From NCBI RefSeq assembly GCF_024346395.1, contig NZ_JAGQCW010000001.1:806001-870000 (forward strand): a stretch of 64,000 nucleotides of DNA, written 5' to 3'. Shown in pieces: positions 51,667 to 59,686 of this stretch; position 1 is the first letter of the stretch; every line of letters starts with the position of its first letter. The notes beneath the pieces were generated by a model. The model was given only the letters and a program-made list of their open reading frames with translations, ran no database searches and was not told the DNA's origin. The position numbers and the translations under genes were made by a program. Source of the stretch: Cyanobium sp. AMD-g. GTDB taxonomy: Bacteria > Cyanobacteriota > Cyanobacteriia > PCC-6307 > Cyanobiaceae.

Positions 51667-53120
51667 GAGCCGTCATCCCTGCCCTGCTGCTGCCGTGGCT
51701 GACCGGCCTGGGCGGCCCCCTGCTGGCCCAGCCTCAACCGGCTGCTGCCCCGAAGCCCCCCGTGCTTCGTCCGGGCACGGTGGCGCCCCTGCCGGGCCGG
51801 CTGGATGCGGTGCCGATGCTGAACGACAACAACCCCGAGGTGATCAAGGGGCCCGGCATCCTGCTCTCCAGCTTCGATGGCCAAAGGGGCTACGCCGGCC
51901 GGCCCCTGGGTGAGCCCTCGGCGCACCTGAACACAGCTGTCAGCGGCCCGTTCGAACTGTTCAGCCATCACATCTACGCCGGCAGCCCCGAAAGCCTCGA
52001 CTCCACCCTCTGGCTGGCGGTGGTGGCGGCCCCGCGGGGCAACGCCCCGGTGAAGCTGCGGACCGTGGCGGGCTCTACCGCCCTGTCCCAGTCCGTGAAC
52101 CCCGACCAGCCCTCGGCCCCGTTCCTGCCCCTGCCGGCCCTGATGGAGCAGGGCAGCACGCCGATCTGGGCCGGCCCCGGCAGCCGGGTGGCCACCGAGC
52201 TGCTGGCCCGCCAGCGCAGCCCCCTGGTGCCGGAGGGCTGGACCCTGCCGCCGGGGCAGCTGAGCACCCTGATGGTGCTGCCCCTGCCGGTGCGCGGCCT
52301 CGATCCGCTGCTCAACGGCCTCAACCTGCAGCTGCGCCTCAACAGCGACGGGCCGGTGGATGTGGCCACCCTGGCGGCCTTCGGCCCCGTTGATCGCCCG
52401 CCGGATCCCGCCGTCTGGCAGCGCCTGCTGCAGGGCGGCCTCAGCCCGAAGGAGCACAGCCCCAGCCCCCGGGGGGCCAGCGGCCCGATGATCTATTCCC
52501 GGGTCAGCGGCGTGCAGATGGGCAGCGCCTGGGTGGGGCGGATCACCGATCCGGGCCGCCCGACCCTCTCAGTGAGCCAGGCCCCGATCTCCTGGCCGAT
52601 CGCGTCGCTGGAGCGGGGCACGCTGGGCACCGGCCAGGTGCAGACCGCCCCCCTGCGCGCCTTCTACCCGGGCACCGCCTGGGCCGCCCACGGCAACTAC
52701 GGCGTCACCTACGACCTCAGCCTGCCGCTGCGCAACGACACCCCCCGGCCGGTGCAGCTCGCGGTGGCCCTGGAATCACCGATCAAGACCGACCAGCCCC
52801 TGGGCGGCCTGCGCTTCAACACCACCCCGGCGCGGGCGGTGATGTTCCGCGGCACCGTCGAGGTCAGCGGCCTCGACAACGACGCAGGGGGCCCGGGGGG
52901 TCGGCGCCGGTTCCACCTGGTGCTGCGGGCCGGCCAGGAGGGCCCGCCCCTGGGCACGGTCAGCCTGCGCCCCGGCCAGGAACGGCAGCTGCGGGTGCGG
53001 CTGATCTACCCGGCCGACGCCACCCCGCCCCAGGTGCTGTCGCTGATTCCAGTGGCGACGCCGTTGGCCCCAGGGGCGGCTGTGAAACAATCCGGGGCGC
53101 CGCCCGTAACCCGCCCGTGA
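51663..53120 (+). CDS. DUF3370 family secreted protein
   Basis: 485 residues. Signal: VIPALLLPWLTGLGGPLLAQ. Then a large beta-rich exported domain with LRPGTVAPLPGRLDAVPMLN, NNPEVIKGPGILLSSFDGQR, VSGPFELFSHHIYAGSPESL, DSTLWLAVVAAPRGNAPVKL and AAHGNYGVTYDLSLPLRNDT. DUF3370 is a cyanobacterial family of unknown role, often beside envelope genes. Lower half has many RGTVEVSGLD, RRFHLVLRAG strands. Overlaps chlI by 4 bp and the beta-lactamase-fold gene by 4 bp. Confidence 0.86.
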   Translation: MRAVIPALLLPWLTGLGGPLLAQPQPAAAPKPPVLRPGTVAPLPGRLDAVPMLNDNNPEVIKGPGILLSSFDGQRGYAGRPLGEPSAHLNTAVSGPFELFSHHIYAGSPESLDSTLWLAVVAAPRGNAPVKLRTVAGSTALSQSVNPDQPSAPFLPLPALMEQGSTPIWAGPGSRVATELLARQRSPLVPEGWTLPPGQLSTLMVLPLPVRGLDPLLNGLNLQLRLNSDGPVDVATLAAFGPVDRPPDPAVWQRLLQGGLSPKEHSPSPRGASGPMIYSRVSGVQMGSAWVGRITDPGRPTLSVSQAPISWPIASLERGTLGTGQVQTAPLRAFYPGTAWAAHGNYGVTYDLSLPLRNDTPRPVQLAVALESPIKTDQPLGGLRFNTTPARAVMFRGTVEVSGLDNDAGGPGGRRRFHLVLRAGQEGPPLGTVSLRPGQERQLRVRLIYPADATPPQVLSLIPVATPLAPGAAVKQSGAPPVTRP

Positions 53121-54202
53121 CGCCAACCAGGAAGCGCAGGGTCTTCCCCTTCACCGCCATCGTGGGTCAGGAGGAGATGAAGCTGGCGCTGCTGCTCAAC
53201 GTGATCGATCCCCGCATCGGCGGGGTGATGATCATGGGCGACCGGGGCACGGGCAAATCCACCACCATCCGCGCCCTGGCCGATCTGCTGCCGGCGATCG
53301 ACGTGGTGGCGGGGGACCCCTACAACAGCTCCCCGAGCGACCCCGACCTGCAGAGCAGCGAGGTGCGCCTGCGGGCCGAGCGGGGCGAACAGCTGCCGGT
53401 GGAGGCCCGCCAGGTGCCGATGGTCGACCTGCCCCTGGGGGCCACCGAAGACCGCCTCTGCGGCACGATCGACATCGAGAAGGCCCTCAGCGAGGGCGTG
53501 CGCGCCTTCGAGCCGGGGCTGCTGGCCAAGGCCAACCGCGGCCTGCTCTACGTCGATGAGGTGAACCTGCTCGACGACCACCTGGTGGACGTGCTGCTGG
53601 ATTCGGCCGCCTCTGGCTGGAACACGGTGGAGCGGGAAGGGGTGTCGGTGCGGCACCCGGCCCGTTTCGTGCTGATCGGCTCCGGCAACCCGGAGGAGGG
53701 TGAGCTGCGGCCCCAGCTGCTGGATCGCTTCGGCATGAGCGTGGAGGTGCGCACCGTGCGCGATCCGGAGCTGCGGGTGCAGGTGGTGGATCAGCGCACC
53801 AGCTTCGATGCCGATCCCGACAGCTTCAGCGACCGGCTGCAGAGCACCCAGGAGGCCCTGCAGGCCCGGGTGGTGGAGGCCCAGGAGCGGCTGCCCCAGG
53901 TGGCCATCGACGACGAGCTGCGCGTGCGCATTTCGGCGGTCTGCGGCGAGCTCGATGTGGACGGCCTGCGGGGTGACATCGTCACCAACCGGGCGGCCCG
54001 GGCCCTGGCGGCCTTCGAGGGCCACCTGGAGGTGAGCGATGACGACGTGGCCCGCGTCGTGGCCTGCTGCCTGCGCCACCGGCTGCGCAAGGACCCCCTC
54101 GAGCAGATCGATTCCGGCGATCGGGTGGTGAAGATGTTCTGCAAGGTGTTCGACCGCCCCGCCGGCGACCCCTCCGCCTTCCAGCTGGCCCTGGCGGGGT
54201 GA
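53117..54202 (+). CDS. chlI: Magnesium chelatase subunit ChlI
   Basis: 361 residues from GTG at 53117. AAA+ ATPase: [40 protein letters not shown] (Walker [10 protein letters not shown]), the ChlI insert [40 protein letters not shown] (Walker B), and the sensor blocks [20 protein letters not shown] and [20 protein letters not shown]. It drives insertion of Mg2+ into protoporphyrin IX with ChlD and ChlH, the first step unique to chlorophyll. Follows DUF3370 and precedes ruvC by 10 bp. Confidence 0.97.
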   Translation: MTPTRKRRVFPFTAIVGQEEMKLALLLNVIDPRIGGVMIMGDRGTGKSTTIRALADLLPAIDVVAGDPYNSSPSDPDLQSSEVRLRAERGEQLPVEARQVPMVDLPLGATEDRLCGTIDIEKALSEGVRAFEPGLLAKANRGLLYVDEVNLLDDHLVDVLLDSAASGWNTVEREGVSVRHPARFVLIGSGNPEEGELRPQLLDRFGMSVEVRTVRDPELRVQVVDQRTSFDADPDSFSDRLQSTQEALQARVVEAQERLPQVAIDDELRVRISAVCGELDVDGLRGDIVTNRAARALAAFEGHLEVSDDDVARVVACCLRHRLRKDPLEQIDSGDRVVKMFCKVFDRPAGDPSAFQLALAG

Positions 54203-54212
54203 GGAACGCGGT

Positions 54213-54695
54213 GTGAGGATCCTTGGCATCGATCCCGGGCTGGCGCGCGTCGGCTACGGGGTGATCGATGTGGAAGGTCGCTCCGCCGCGGGCGGCGGCC
54301 ACCAGCGTCTGCTCGACTGCGGCATGATCCGCACCGAACCCGGCCGCAGCGACGGCGACCGCATGGTGGAGATCGCCCGCGATCTGCGGGTGATCGTGCG
54401 CCGCTGGCGGCCCCAGCTGGCGGCGGTGGAGAAGTTTTTCTTCTACCGCTCCAGCACCACGATCGCGGTGGTGCAGGCCCGGGGTGTGGTGATGATGACC
54501 CTGGCCCGCTTCGCCATCCCGGTGGTGGAGTACCCCCCCATGCAGATCAAACTGGCGCTGGCGGGGTCGGGGCACGCCGAGAAGGACGAGGTGCTGGCGG
54601 CGGTGATGCGGGAGCTGGATCTGGATCACCCCCCCCGGCCCGATGACGCCGCCGACGCCCTGGCGGTGGCCCTGACCGGGTGGTTCCAGCGGTGA
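54213..54695 (+). CDS. ruvC: Crossover junction endodeoxyribonuclease RuvC
   Basis: 160 residues from GTG at 54213. Resolvase motifs: [20 protein letters not shown] (first Asp), [20 protein letters not shown] (Glu in VEKFFF), [20 protein letters not shown] and [20 protein letters not shown] (final Asp pair). Cuts Holliday junctions with RuvAB. GTGA overlap couples it to the cyclo-ligase gene. Confidence 0.95.
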   Translation: MRILGIDPGLARVGYGVIDVEGRSAAGGGHQRLLDCGMIRTEPGRSDGDRMVEIARDLRVIVRRWRPQLAAVEKFFFYRSSTTIAVVQARGVVMMTLARFAIPVVEYPPMQIKLALAGSGHAEKDEVLAAVMRELDLDHPPRPDDAADALAVALTGWFQR

Positions 54696-55288
54696 CACCA
54701 CCCGCCGGTGAGGGGAGCTCCAAGGAGGAACTGCGGCGCCTCTTCCGCCGGCGGCGGCGACAGTGCCTGGCCGCGGCCGCCCCGGGGATCCTGGCGACGG
54801 CCCGGCGGCACCTGGACGCCCTGTTGGCTGGGCGTGGCGGCGATCTCGGGCTCTACTGGCCCCTCGGCAACGAACCCGACCTGCGCCCCCTCGCTCCTGC
54901 CTGGGCCGGCCGGCTGGCCCTGCCGGCGGTGGCCGGCCCGGCGCTGGCGTACCGGCCCTGGGCGCCGGGCGATCCCCTGGCCGATGACGCCTGCGGCATC
55001 CCCGCACCGCTCGGGCCGCACCGGCCGCCGGAGGCCATGGCCCTGCTGCTGGTGCCCGCCCTGGCGATGGCCCCCTGTGGCCTGAGGCTGGGCTCGGGCG
55101 GTGGCTGGTACGACCGGCTGCGGGCCGATCCGCTCTGGGCCGCGGTGCCGGCGCTGGCGGTGCTGCCCGCCGCCTGCACCGGCGTGGCCCTGCCCCGTGA
55201 TCCCTGGGACATCCCCTTCGACGGCTGGATCGATGAACGGGACTGCCACCTCACCGACGCGGGGCGGCGGAAGATTGCAAGCTCTTAA
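54692..55288 (+). CDS. 5-formyltetrahydrofolate cyclo-ligase
   Basis: 198 residues from a GTG in the ruvC stop. NTP-dependent enzyme converting 5-formyl-THF to methenyl-THF. Family blocks: [100 protein letters not shown] with the GxGxGxYDR loop (SGGGWYDRL) and [20 protein letters not shown]. The Arg-rich N-terminus is normal for the family. Confidence 0.92.
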   Translation: MTPPAGEGSSKEELRRLFRRRRRQCLAAAAPGILATARRHLDALLAGRGGDLGLYWPLGNEPDLRPLAPAWAGRLALPAVAGPALAYRPWAPGDPLADDACGIPAPLGPHRPPEAMALLLVPALAMAPCGLRLGSGGGWYDRLRADPLWAAVPALAVLPAACTGVALPRDPWDIPFDGWIDERDCHLTDAGRRKIASS

Positions 55289-55348
55289 CGAAGCCCCCGC
55301 CATCGGGCCATTCCCCCGTTCGTTTGCCAGGATCAGCGCACTGCATCC

Positions 55349-55534
55349 GTGCCGTCCTTGGATTCGATCCTCTCGTCGCTCCAGAACCGTCCCCTGACGG
55401 CCGCCGAGCGGGTGATGACCTCCGAATTTCAGACCCGTGGCGCCTCCAGCGACGCCCTTTCGATGATGGTCAGCTCGGTCGCCAGGATGGTGCAGGCGGG
55501 CAAAAGCAGCGATAGTCGCTGGAAATCCAACTGA
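55349..55534 (+). CDS. Small conserved cyanobacterial protein, uncharacterised
   Basis: 61 residues from GTG at 55349: MPSLDSILSSLQNRPLTAAE, then RVMTSEFQTRGASSDALSMM and VSSVARMVQAGKSSDSRWKS. Helical, soluble, hydroxy-residue-rich. I recall similar stand-alone short proteins in picocyanobacteria but no function. It precedes a secreted protein gene by 7 bp and may share its transcript. Confidence 0.65.
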   Translation: MPSLDSILSSLQNRPLTAAERVMTSEFQTRGASSDALSMMVSSVARMVQAGKSSDSRWKSN

Positions 55535-55541
55535 TCCACGG

Positions 55542-56015
55542 ATGAAGCGCCTCCTTGTCTCCGGGCTGATCGGCCTGGCCTCTCTGGTGCTGGCCCCCTC
55601 CCAGGCGCGCGCCCACGCCATCGAGAGCAGCCTGGAGCGCCTCACCAGCCTCACCGACTCCCTGCAACTCGAAAGTCAGTTCTCCAGCGGCCAACCGGCG
55701 AGCGATGCAGCCGTCCGCATCGTTCCTCCCGACGGCGGCCCAGCCATTGAACTGGGGCGCACCGACGCCTCTGGGCGCATCGTCTTCACCCTGCCCCCCC
55801 AGGCCAGCCGCCTGTGGGAGGTGCAGGTGGATGCGGGCCCGGGCCATCGGGATTACCTGGAGCTGCCCGAGCCCTCCGCAACCCCACCGCAGCCCGCGCG
55901 GGTGAGCCGATCCCATTCCTACCCTCAGGTCGAGGGATGGGCCCTGGTTCCCCCCCTCGGCGTGCTCGCCGTGGCCGGTCTGGCCGGGATGCTGAGGCCG
56001 CGCCGTCCGTCCTGA
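55542..56015 (+). CDS. Exported transthyretin-like domain protein with C-terminal anchor
   Basis: 157 residues. Signal LVSGLIGLASLVLAPSQARA, then a beta-sandwich: SDAAVRIVPPDGGPAIELGR and TDASGRIVFTLPPQASRLWE, where TDASGRIVF matches the carboxypeptidase regulatory / transthyretin-like strand, followed by a C-terminal membrane span (WALVPPLGVLAVAGLAGMLR). The early HAIESSLERLTSLTDSLQLE fits proteins beside nickel/cobalt transporters of CbiN-like type, though no transporter is next door. Function unassigned. Confidence 0.72.
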   Translation: MKRLLVSGLIGLASLVLAPSQARAHAIESSLERLTSLTDSLQLESQFSSGQPASDAAVRIVPPDGGPAIELGRTDASGRIVFTLPPQASRLWEVQVDAGPGHRDYLELPEPSATPPQPARVSRSHSYPQVEGWALVPPLGVLAVAGLAGMLRPRRPS

Positions 56016-56033
56016 GTCCCCTTTTTGTCGTCC

Positions 56034-56453
56034 ATGGCCACCGGCAGCGCCGCTCTCGATCGGATCGTGGAACGCCTGGGAAGCACCAGCGACCCTCGCC
56101 GCCGTTACGAGTACGTGCTGTGGCTGGCCAAGAAGCTGGAGCCCTTCCCGGACGACCTGCGTGTAGACGCCTTCAAGGTCAAGGGATGCGTCTCCCAGGT
56201 GTATGTGGTGGGCAGCCTGGAGGAGGGCCGACTCCACTGGCGAGGGGATTCCGATGCCCAGATCACCAAGGGATTGCTGGCCCTGCTGATCGAGGGGCTG
56301 GAGGGCATGACCCCGGAGCAGGCCACCGGTCTGGATCCCTCCTTCATTGCCGCGACGGGCCTGCAGGCGAGCCTGACGCCCTCGCGGGCCAATGGCTTTC
56401 TCAACATCCTGCGCACGATGCAGGCCCAGGCCAGGCAGCTGCAGGCCGGTTGA
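56034..56453 (+). CDS. sufE: SufE-type sulphur acceptor protein
   Basis: 139 residues from the ATG at 56034. Characteristic: ALDRIVERLGSTSDPRRRYE, YVLWLAKKLEPFPDDLRVDA, FKVKGCVSQVYVVGSLEEGR with the active Cys in KGCVSQV, then HWRGDSDAQITKGLLALLIE and GLQASLTPSRANGFLNILRT. SufE takes sulphur from SufS for Fe-S cluster assembly. Followed 33 bp later by hom. Confidence 0.95.
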   Translation: MATGSAALDRIVERLGSTSDPRRRYEYVLWLAKKLEPFPDDLRVDAFKVKGCVSQVYVVGSLEEGRLHWRGDSDAQITKGLLALLIEGLEGMTPEQATGLDPSFIAATGLQASLTPSRANGFLNILRTMQAQARQLQAG

Positions 56454-56486
56454 TTTCTAGGATGGTGGTTTGTGGGGTTGCAGCCC

Positions 56487-57803
56487 ATGACCATCGGCAT
56501 CGGCTTGCTCGGGCTGGGCACGGTGGGGAGCGGCGTGGCGGCGATCCTGGCCAGTCCCCAGGGCCGGCATCCGCTGGTCGGCGACCTGGTGCTCGAAAGG
56601 GTGGCCGTGCGCGACCTCCAACGCCCCCGCCCGCTGACCCTGCCACCGGAGCGCCTCACCACCGACCCTGAGGCGGTCATCGACGATCCGAAGGTGGACA
56701 TCGTCGTGGAGGTGATGGGGGGTCTGGAGCCGGCCCGCAGCCTGATCCTTCGCGCCATCGCCGCCGGCAAGCCCGTGGTCACGGCCAACAAGGCGGTGAT
56801 CGCCCGCTACGGCCAGGAGATCGCCGCCGCCGCCGCCAGGCAGGGCGTTTACGTGCTGATCGAAGCCGCCGTGGGCGGCGGCATCCCGATCATCGAGCCG
56901 ATCAAGCAGTCCCTGGGCGGCAACCGCATCCAGCGGGTCAGCGGCATCATCAACGGCACCACCAACTACATCCTCAGCCGCATGGCCGATGAGGGTGCGG
57001 CCTACGCCGACGTGCTGGCCGACGCCCAGCGCCTCGGCTACGCCGAGGCCGATCCCGCCGCCGATGTGCAGGGGGGAGATGCGGCCGACAAGATCGCCAT
57101 CCTGGCCGGCCTGGCCTACGGAGGCCCGGTGGAGCGTGGCGGCATCGCCACCGAAGGCATCGACCGGCTCGACGCCCGTGACGTCGCCTATGCCGCCCAG
57201 CTGGGCTTCGTGGTGAAACTGCTGGCGGTGGCCGAACGGGTGCAGGACGACGCCCTGGCCGGGCCGCCGGATGGCGTGTCCCTGGACGTTCGCGTCCATC
57301 CCACCCTGTTGCCGAAGCACCACCCCCTGGCGGGGGTCCATGGCGTCAACAACGCGATCCTGGTGGAAGGGGATCCGGTGGGGCAGGTGATGTTCTTCGG
57401 CCCCGGCGCCGGGGCGGGTCCCACCGCCTCGGCGGTGGTGGCCGACATCCTCAACATCGCCGGCATCCGCCAGGTGGGCGGCCCCCAGGCCGGCCTCGAT
57501 CCCCTGCTGGCCGCCAGCAGCTGGCGCCATTGCACCCTGGTCGACGGCTCCCTCAGCCGCCATCGCAACTACGTGCGGCTGAGCACCCGCGACGAGGCCG
57601 GCGTGATCGGCCGCATCGGCACCTGCTTCGGAGCGGCCCAGGTGTCGATCCAGTCGATCGTGCAGCTCGACGCCAGGGAAGGGGAGGCGGAGATCGTCGT
57701 CATCACCCACGAGGTGCGGGAAGACCGGTTCCGCGAAGCCCTGGCCGCGATCGAAGCGCTGGAGGGGGTGGAGCGGGTGGCTGCCTGCCTGCGGACCCTC
57801 TGA
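56487..57803 (+). CDS. hom: Homoserine dehydrogenase
   Basis: 438 residues from the ATG at 56487. NAD(P) site: IGIGLLGLGTVGSGVAAILA. Then VVEVMGGLEPARSLILRAIA, GKPVVTANKAVIARYGQEIA, EAAVGGGIPIIEPIKQSLGG, NRIQRVSGIINGTTNYILSR and GYAEADPAADVQGGDAADKI with substrate-binding Glu and Lys residues. A C-terminal ACT domain follows (NYVRLSTRDEAGVIGRIGTC). Third step of the threonine/methionine branch. Single-function enzyme without aspartokinase fusion. Confidence 0.96.
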   Translation: MTIGIGLLGLGTVGSGVAAILASPQGRHPLVGDLVLERVAVRDLQRPRPLTLPPERLTTDPEAVIDDPKVDIVVEVMGGLEPARSLILRAIAAGKPVVTANKAVIARYGQEIAAAAARQGVYVLIEAAVGGGIPIIEPIKQSLGGNRIQRVSGIINGTTNYILSRMADEGAAYADVLADAQRLGYAEADPAADVQGGDAADKIAILAGLAYGGPVERGGIATEGIDRLDARDVAYAAQLGFVVKLLAVAERVQDDALAGPPDGVSLDVRVHPTLLPKHHPLAGVHGVNNAILVEGDPVGQVMFFGPGAGAGPTASAVVADILNIAGIRQVGGPQAGLDPLLAASSWRHCTLVDGSLSRHRNYVRLSTRDEAGVIGRIGTCFGAAQVSIQSIVQLDAREGEAEIVVITHEVREDRFREALAAIEALEGVERVAACLRTL

Positions 57804-57827
57804 GCCGGTCCTGAGCCGCCGCGCCGT

Positions 57828-58658
57828 TCAGCGCCCCTGGCGGAGGCGCTGCCTCAGACGGCGGCTGCAACGGAAGGCCACGGCCACACCGGCCAGGGGC
57901 AGGGGGCCGGGCACCGAGGCCGGATCGGGCCCCTCTGCGGCGGGAGCATCGCCTGGGCCCTCAGGCCATTCTCCGGGCAGGTCATCGGTGGGGGCCCCTG
58001 GTGGGAGGGGCTCGGTGCCCTGGGTCAGCAGGGCGGTTTCGAACACTTCCCCAGCCTGCCTCTGGCCGGGATCCTCGCCGGCGGGCTCGGCTTCAATGGC
58101 AAGCTCGGAGGGATCAGAGGAGGATTCGTCCGACTCTGAAGAGCCGGCGGGAACGATCCGGAAAGGGACGAAGCCACCGGTGGCCCCGTTGAAGACGTTG
58201 TCGAACAGAGTGCCCGCCTGCCAGGTGAGCTGCGCCTCGGGTGTGGAGGAGGTGCCCGCCCAGCGGAAGGCGAGGGGGCTGCTCAACCGGAACAGGCTGT
58301 CGCCTGTGGCGGCGCCGGAACGTGCCAGGAAGAAGCCGGAGGGCACAACAAAACCATCAACGCTCACCTCATAAGGGGCAACGCTGTAGTGGAAGGGCGG
58401 CACGACCAGGCCCGTGGCGGGGTTGACCAGGCCAATCCCGGCGGCCCCGACCTGGTAATCGGGCGAGACACCGAATCCCGGAGTCAGGAGCTCTCGCAGC
58501 TCCTCCAGGGCTCCCAGGCTTTCGTGGGGATGGCTGCCCACGGCAGGAGCAGCGGTACTGGCGACCAGGCAGGTGAGCAGCAGCAGCGGGGGGTAAAGGT
58601 GGACAGAGGGGCGGAAACGGCCCAGGGAGAGGGCACCGAGACGCAGGGGGCGTGCCAT
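57828..58658 (-). CDS. Second secreted protein with PEP-CTERM-like tail
   Basis: 276 residues. A signal segment (LLLLTCLVASTAAPAVGSHP) precedes LGALEELRELLTPGFGVSPD, GAAGIGLVNPATGLVVPPFH, YEVSVDGFVVPSGFFLARSG and FDNVFNGATGGFVPFRIVPA, then a low-complexity Glu/Ser/Pro stalk. The end SVPGPLPLAGVAVAFRCSRR then LRQRLRQGR repeats the PGPLP-hydrophobic-basic sorting plan of the protein at 47446, though the body is different. Divergently paired with the second hpsJ-like gene. Probably surface-anchored or released after exosortase-type cleavage. Confidence 0.76.
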   Translation of the reverse strand: MARPLRLGALSLGRFRPSVHLYPPLLLLTCLVASTAAPAVGSHPHESLGALEELRELLTPGFGVSPDYQVGAAGIGLVNPATGLVVPPFHYSVAPYEVSVDGFVVPSGFFLARSGAATGDSLFRLSSPLAFRWAGTSSTPEAQLTWQAGTLFDNVFNGATGGFVPFRIVPAGSSESDESSSDPSELAIEAEPAGEDPGQRQAGEVFETALLTQGTEPLPPGAPTDDLPGEWPEGPGDAPAAEGPDPASVPGPLPLAGVAVAFRCSRRLRQRLRQGR

Positions 58659-58665
58659 GGAGGCC

Positions 58666-58721
58666 TAAGGAGATTTCACCAATCTATCAGGCAATGTTCA
58701 GAAAGCACGTATTTCTCCTTA
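58666..58721. promoter_or_regulatory. Inverted repeat in the divergent intergenic region
   Basis: TAAGGAGA (58666-58673) and TCTCCTTA (58714-58721) form 8-bp perfect arms with 40 bp of A+T-rich DNA between. It lies exactly between the divergent secreted-protein gene (start 58658) and the hpsJ-like gene (start 58842). A regulator could bind both sides, or the site could be a shared promoter/operator. Confidence 0.5.
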
Positions 58722-58841
58722 AGTAGCGCTGGGAGGGCGGTGGTGTTGCCCTCTGACGCGGAGCCCGTGACGCCGCTGGTCAGCCCCCCTAAGGTCTGGG
58801 CCGCTGGTTCGCTCCCGCCACCGTCCCCGTCCCGACCACGG

Positions 58842-59624
58842 ATGCCTGATTACTCCGCCAGTCGCGAAGACCACATCGCCAGCTTCGGCCGCCTGTTCGC
58901 CTGGAGCGGCGGCGGGCTGCTGCTGGTGTTTCTGGGCTTCGTTCTGGTCGATTCCATGCCCCTGCAGCTGCTGAATCCCGCCTGGCAACTGCGGTTCACC
59001 AACCGCATGGTCAACACCTCGCTGCTGGCCCTGGTGGGGTTTCTGCTGTTGCACCTGGGTCTCTACATCGAGCCCGCCAACGGCTTCCTGCGGGCCCAGC
59101 TGGCCACCGCCCGCCAGTGGGCCATCGTCGTGGTCTTCGCCTTCCTGCTGCTGGTGCCCCTGCAGGGTTTCGCCACCTGGCGTGTCCTCTCCCAGGCGCA
59201 GGGCAACGAGACGCTGCAGCGCAACGTGCTCGGCGAGCGGGTGACGATGATCCGTCAGGCCATCGAAGCGGCCACCAGCCCGGAGGACCTGCAGGCGCGC
59301 TTCTCCCGACTGCGGGCCCCCCGGCCCCAGCTGCCTGCGGCCGCCCTCAGCCTCCCCCTCGGCGAACTGAAACGCAGCCTGCTCGATGAACTCCAGCGGA
59401 CCGAGACCCGTGCCAACAACCGGATCGGCGGCCCCGCCCCCACCGACCTCTGGGCCCTTGGACAGGGGGCGGCCAGGGTCAGCATCGCCGCGCTGGGCTT
59501 CGCCGTGGCCTTCGCCGCTGGTGCCCAGCGGCCGGGTGCCTCCCTCACCCTGCTCCAGCAACTGAGCAGGCAGGTGGACATCCTGCTGGGGCGACGTCCG
59601 AAGCCCAACCGACGCGCCCCCTGA
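58842..59624 (+). CDS. HpsJ-like membrane protein, copy B
   Basis: 260 residues from the ATG at 58842. Spans: LFAWSGGGLLLVFLGFVLVD, NTSLLALVGFLLLHLGLYIE, WAIVVVFAFLLLVPLQGFAT and a last one (IAALGFAVAFAAGAQRPG). The central NPAWQLRFTNRMVNTSLLAL matches copy A at 48271. The helical stretch between spans three and four reads GERVTMIRQAIEAATSPEDL, QARFSRLRAPRPQLPAAALS and LKRSLLDELQRTETRANN. Shorter tail than copy A. Likely surface-polysaccharide related by homology to HpsJ. Confidence 0.82.
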   Translation: MPDYSASREDHIASFGRLFAWSGGGLLLVFLGFVLVDSMPLQLLNPAWQLRFTNRMVNTSLLALVGFLLLHLGLYIEPANGFLRAQLATARQWAIVVVFAFLLLVPLQGFATWRVLSQAQGNETLQRNVLGERVTMIRQAIEAATSPEDLQARFSRLRAPRPQLPAAALSLPLGELKRSLLDELQRTETRANNRIGGPAPTDLWALGQGAARVSIAALGFAVAFAAGAQRPGASLTLLQQLSRQVDILLGRRPKPNRRAP

Positions 59625-59686
59625 CCACCGCCAGCGAGCAGCCCGCGGGCTGGCCGCTTGAATGGGTCCCACCGGATCGCAAGATC

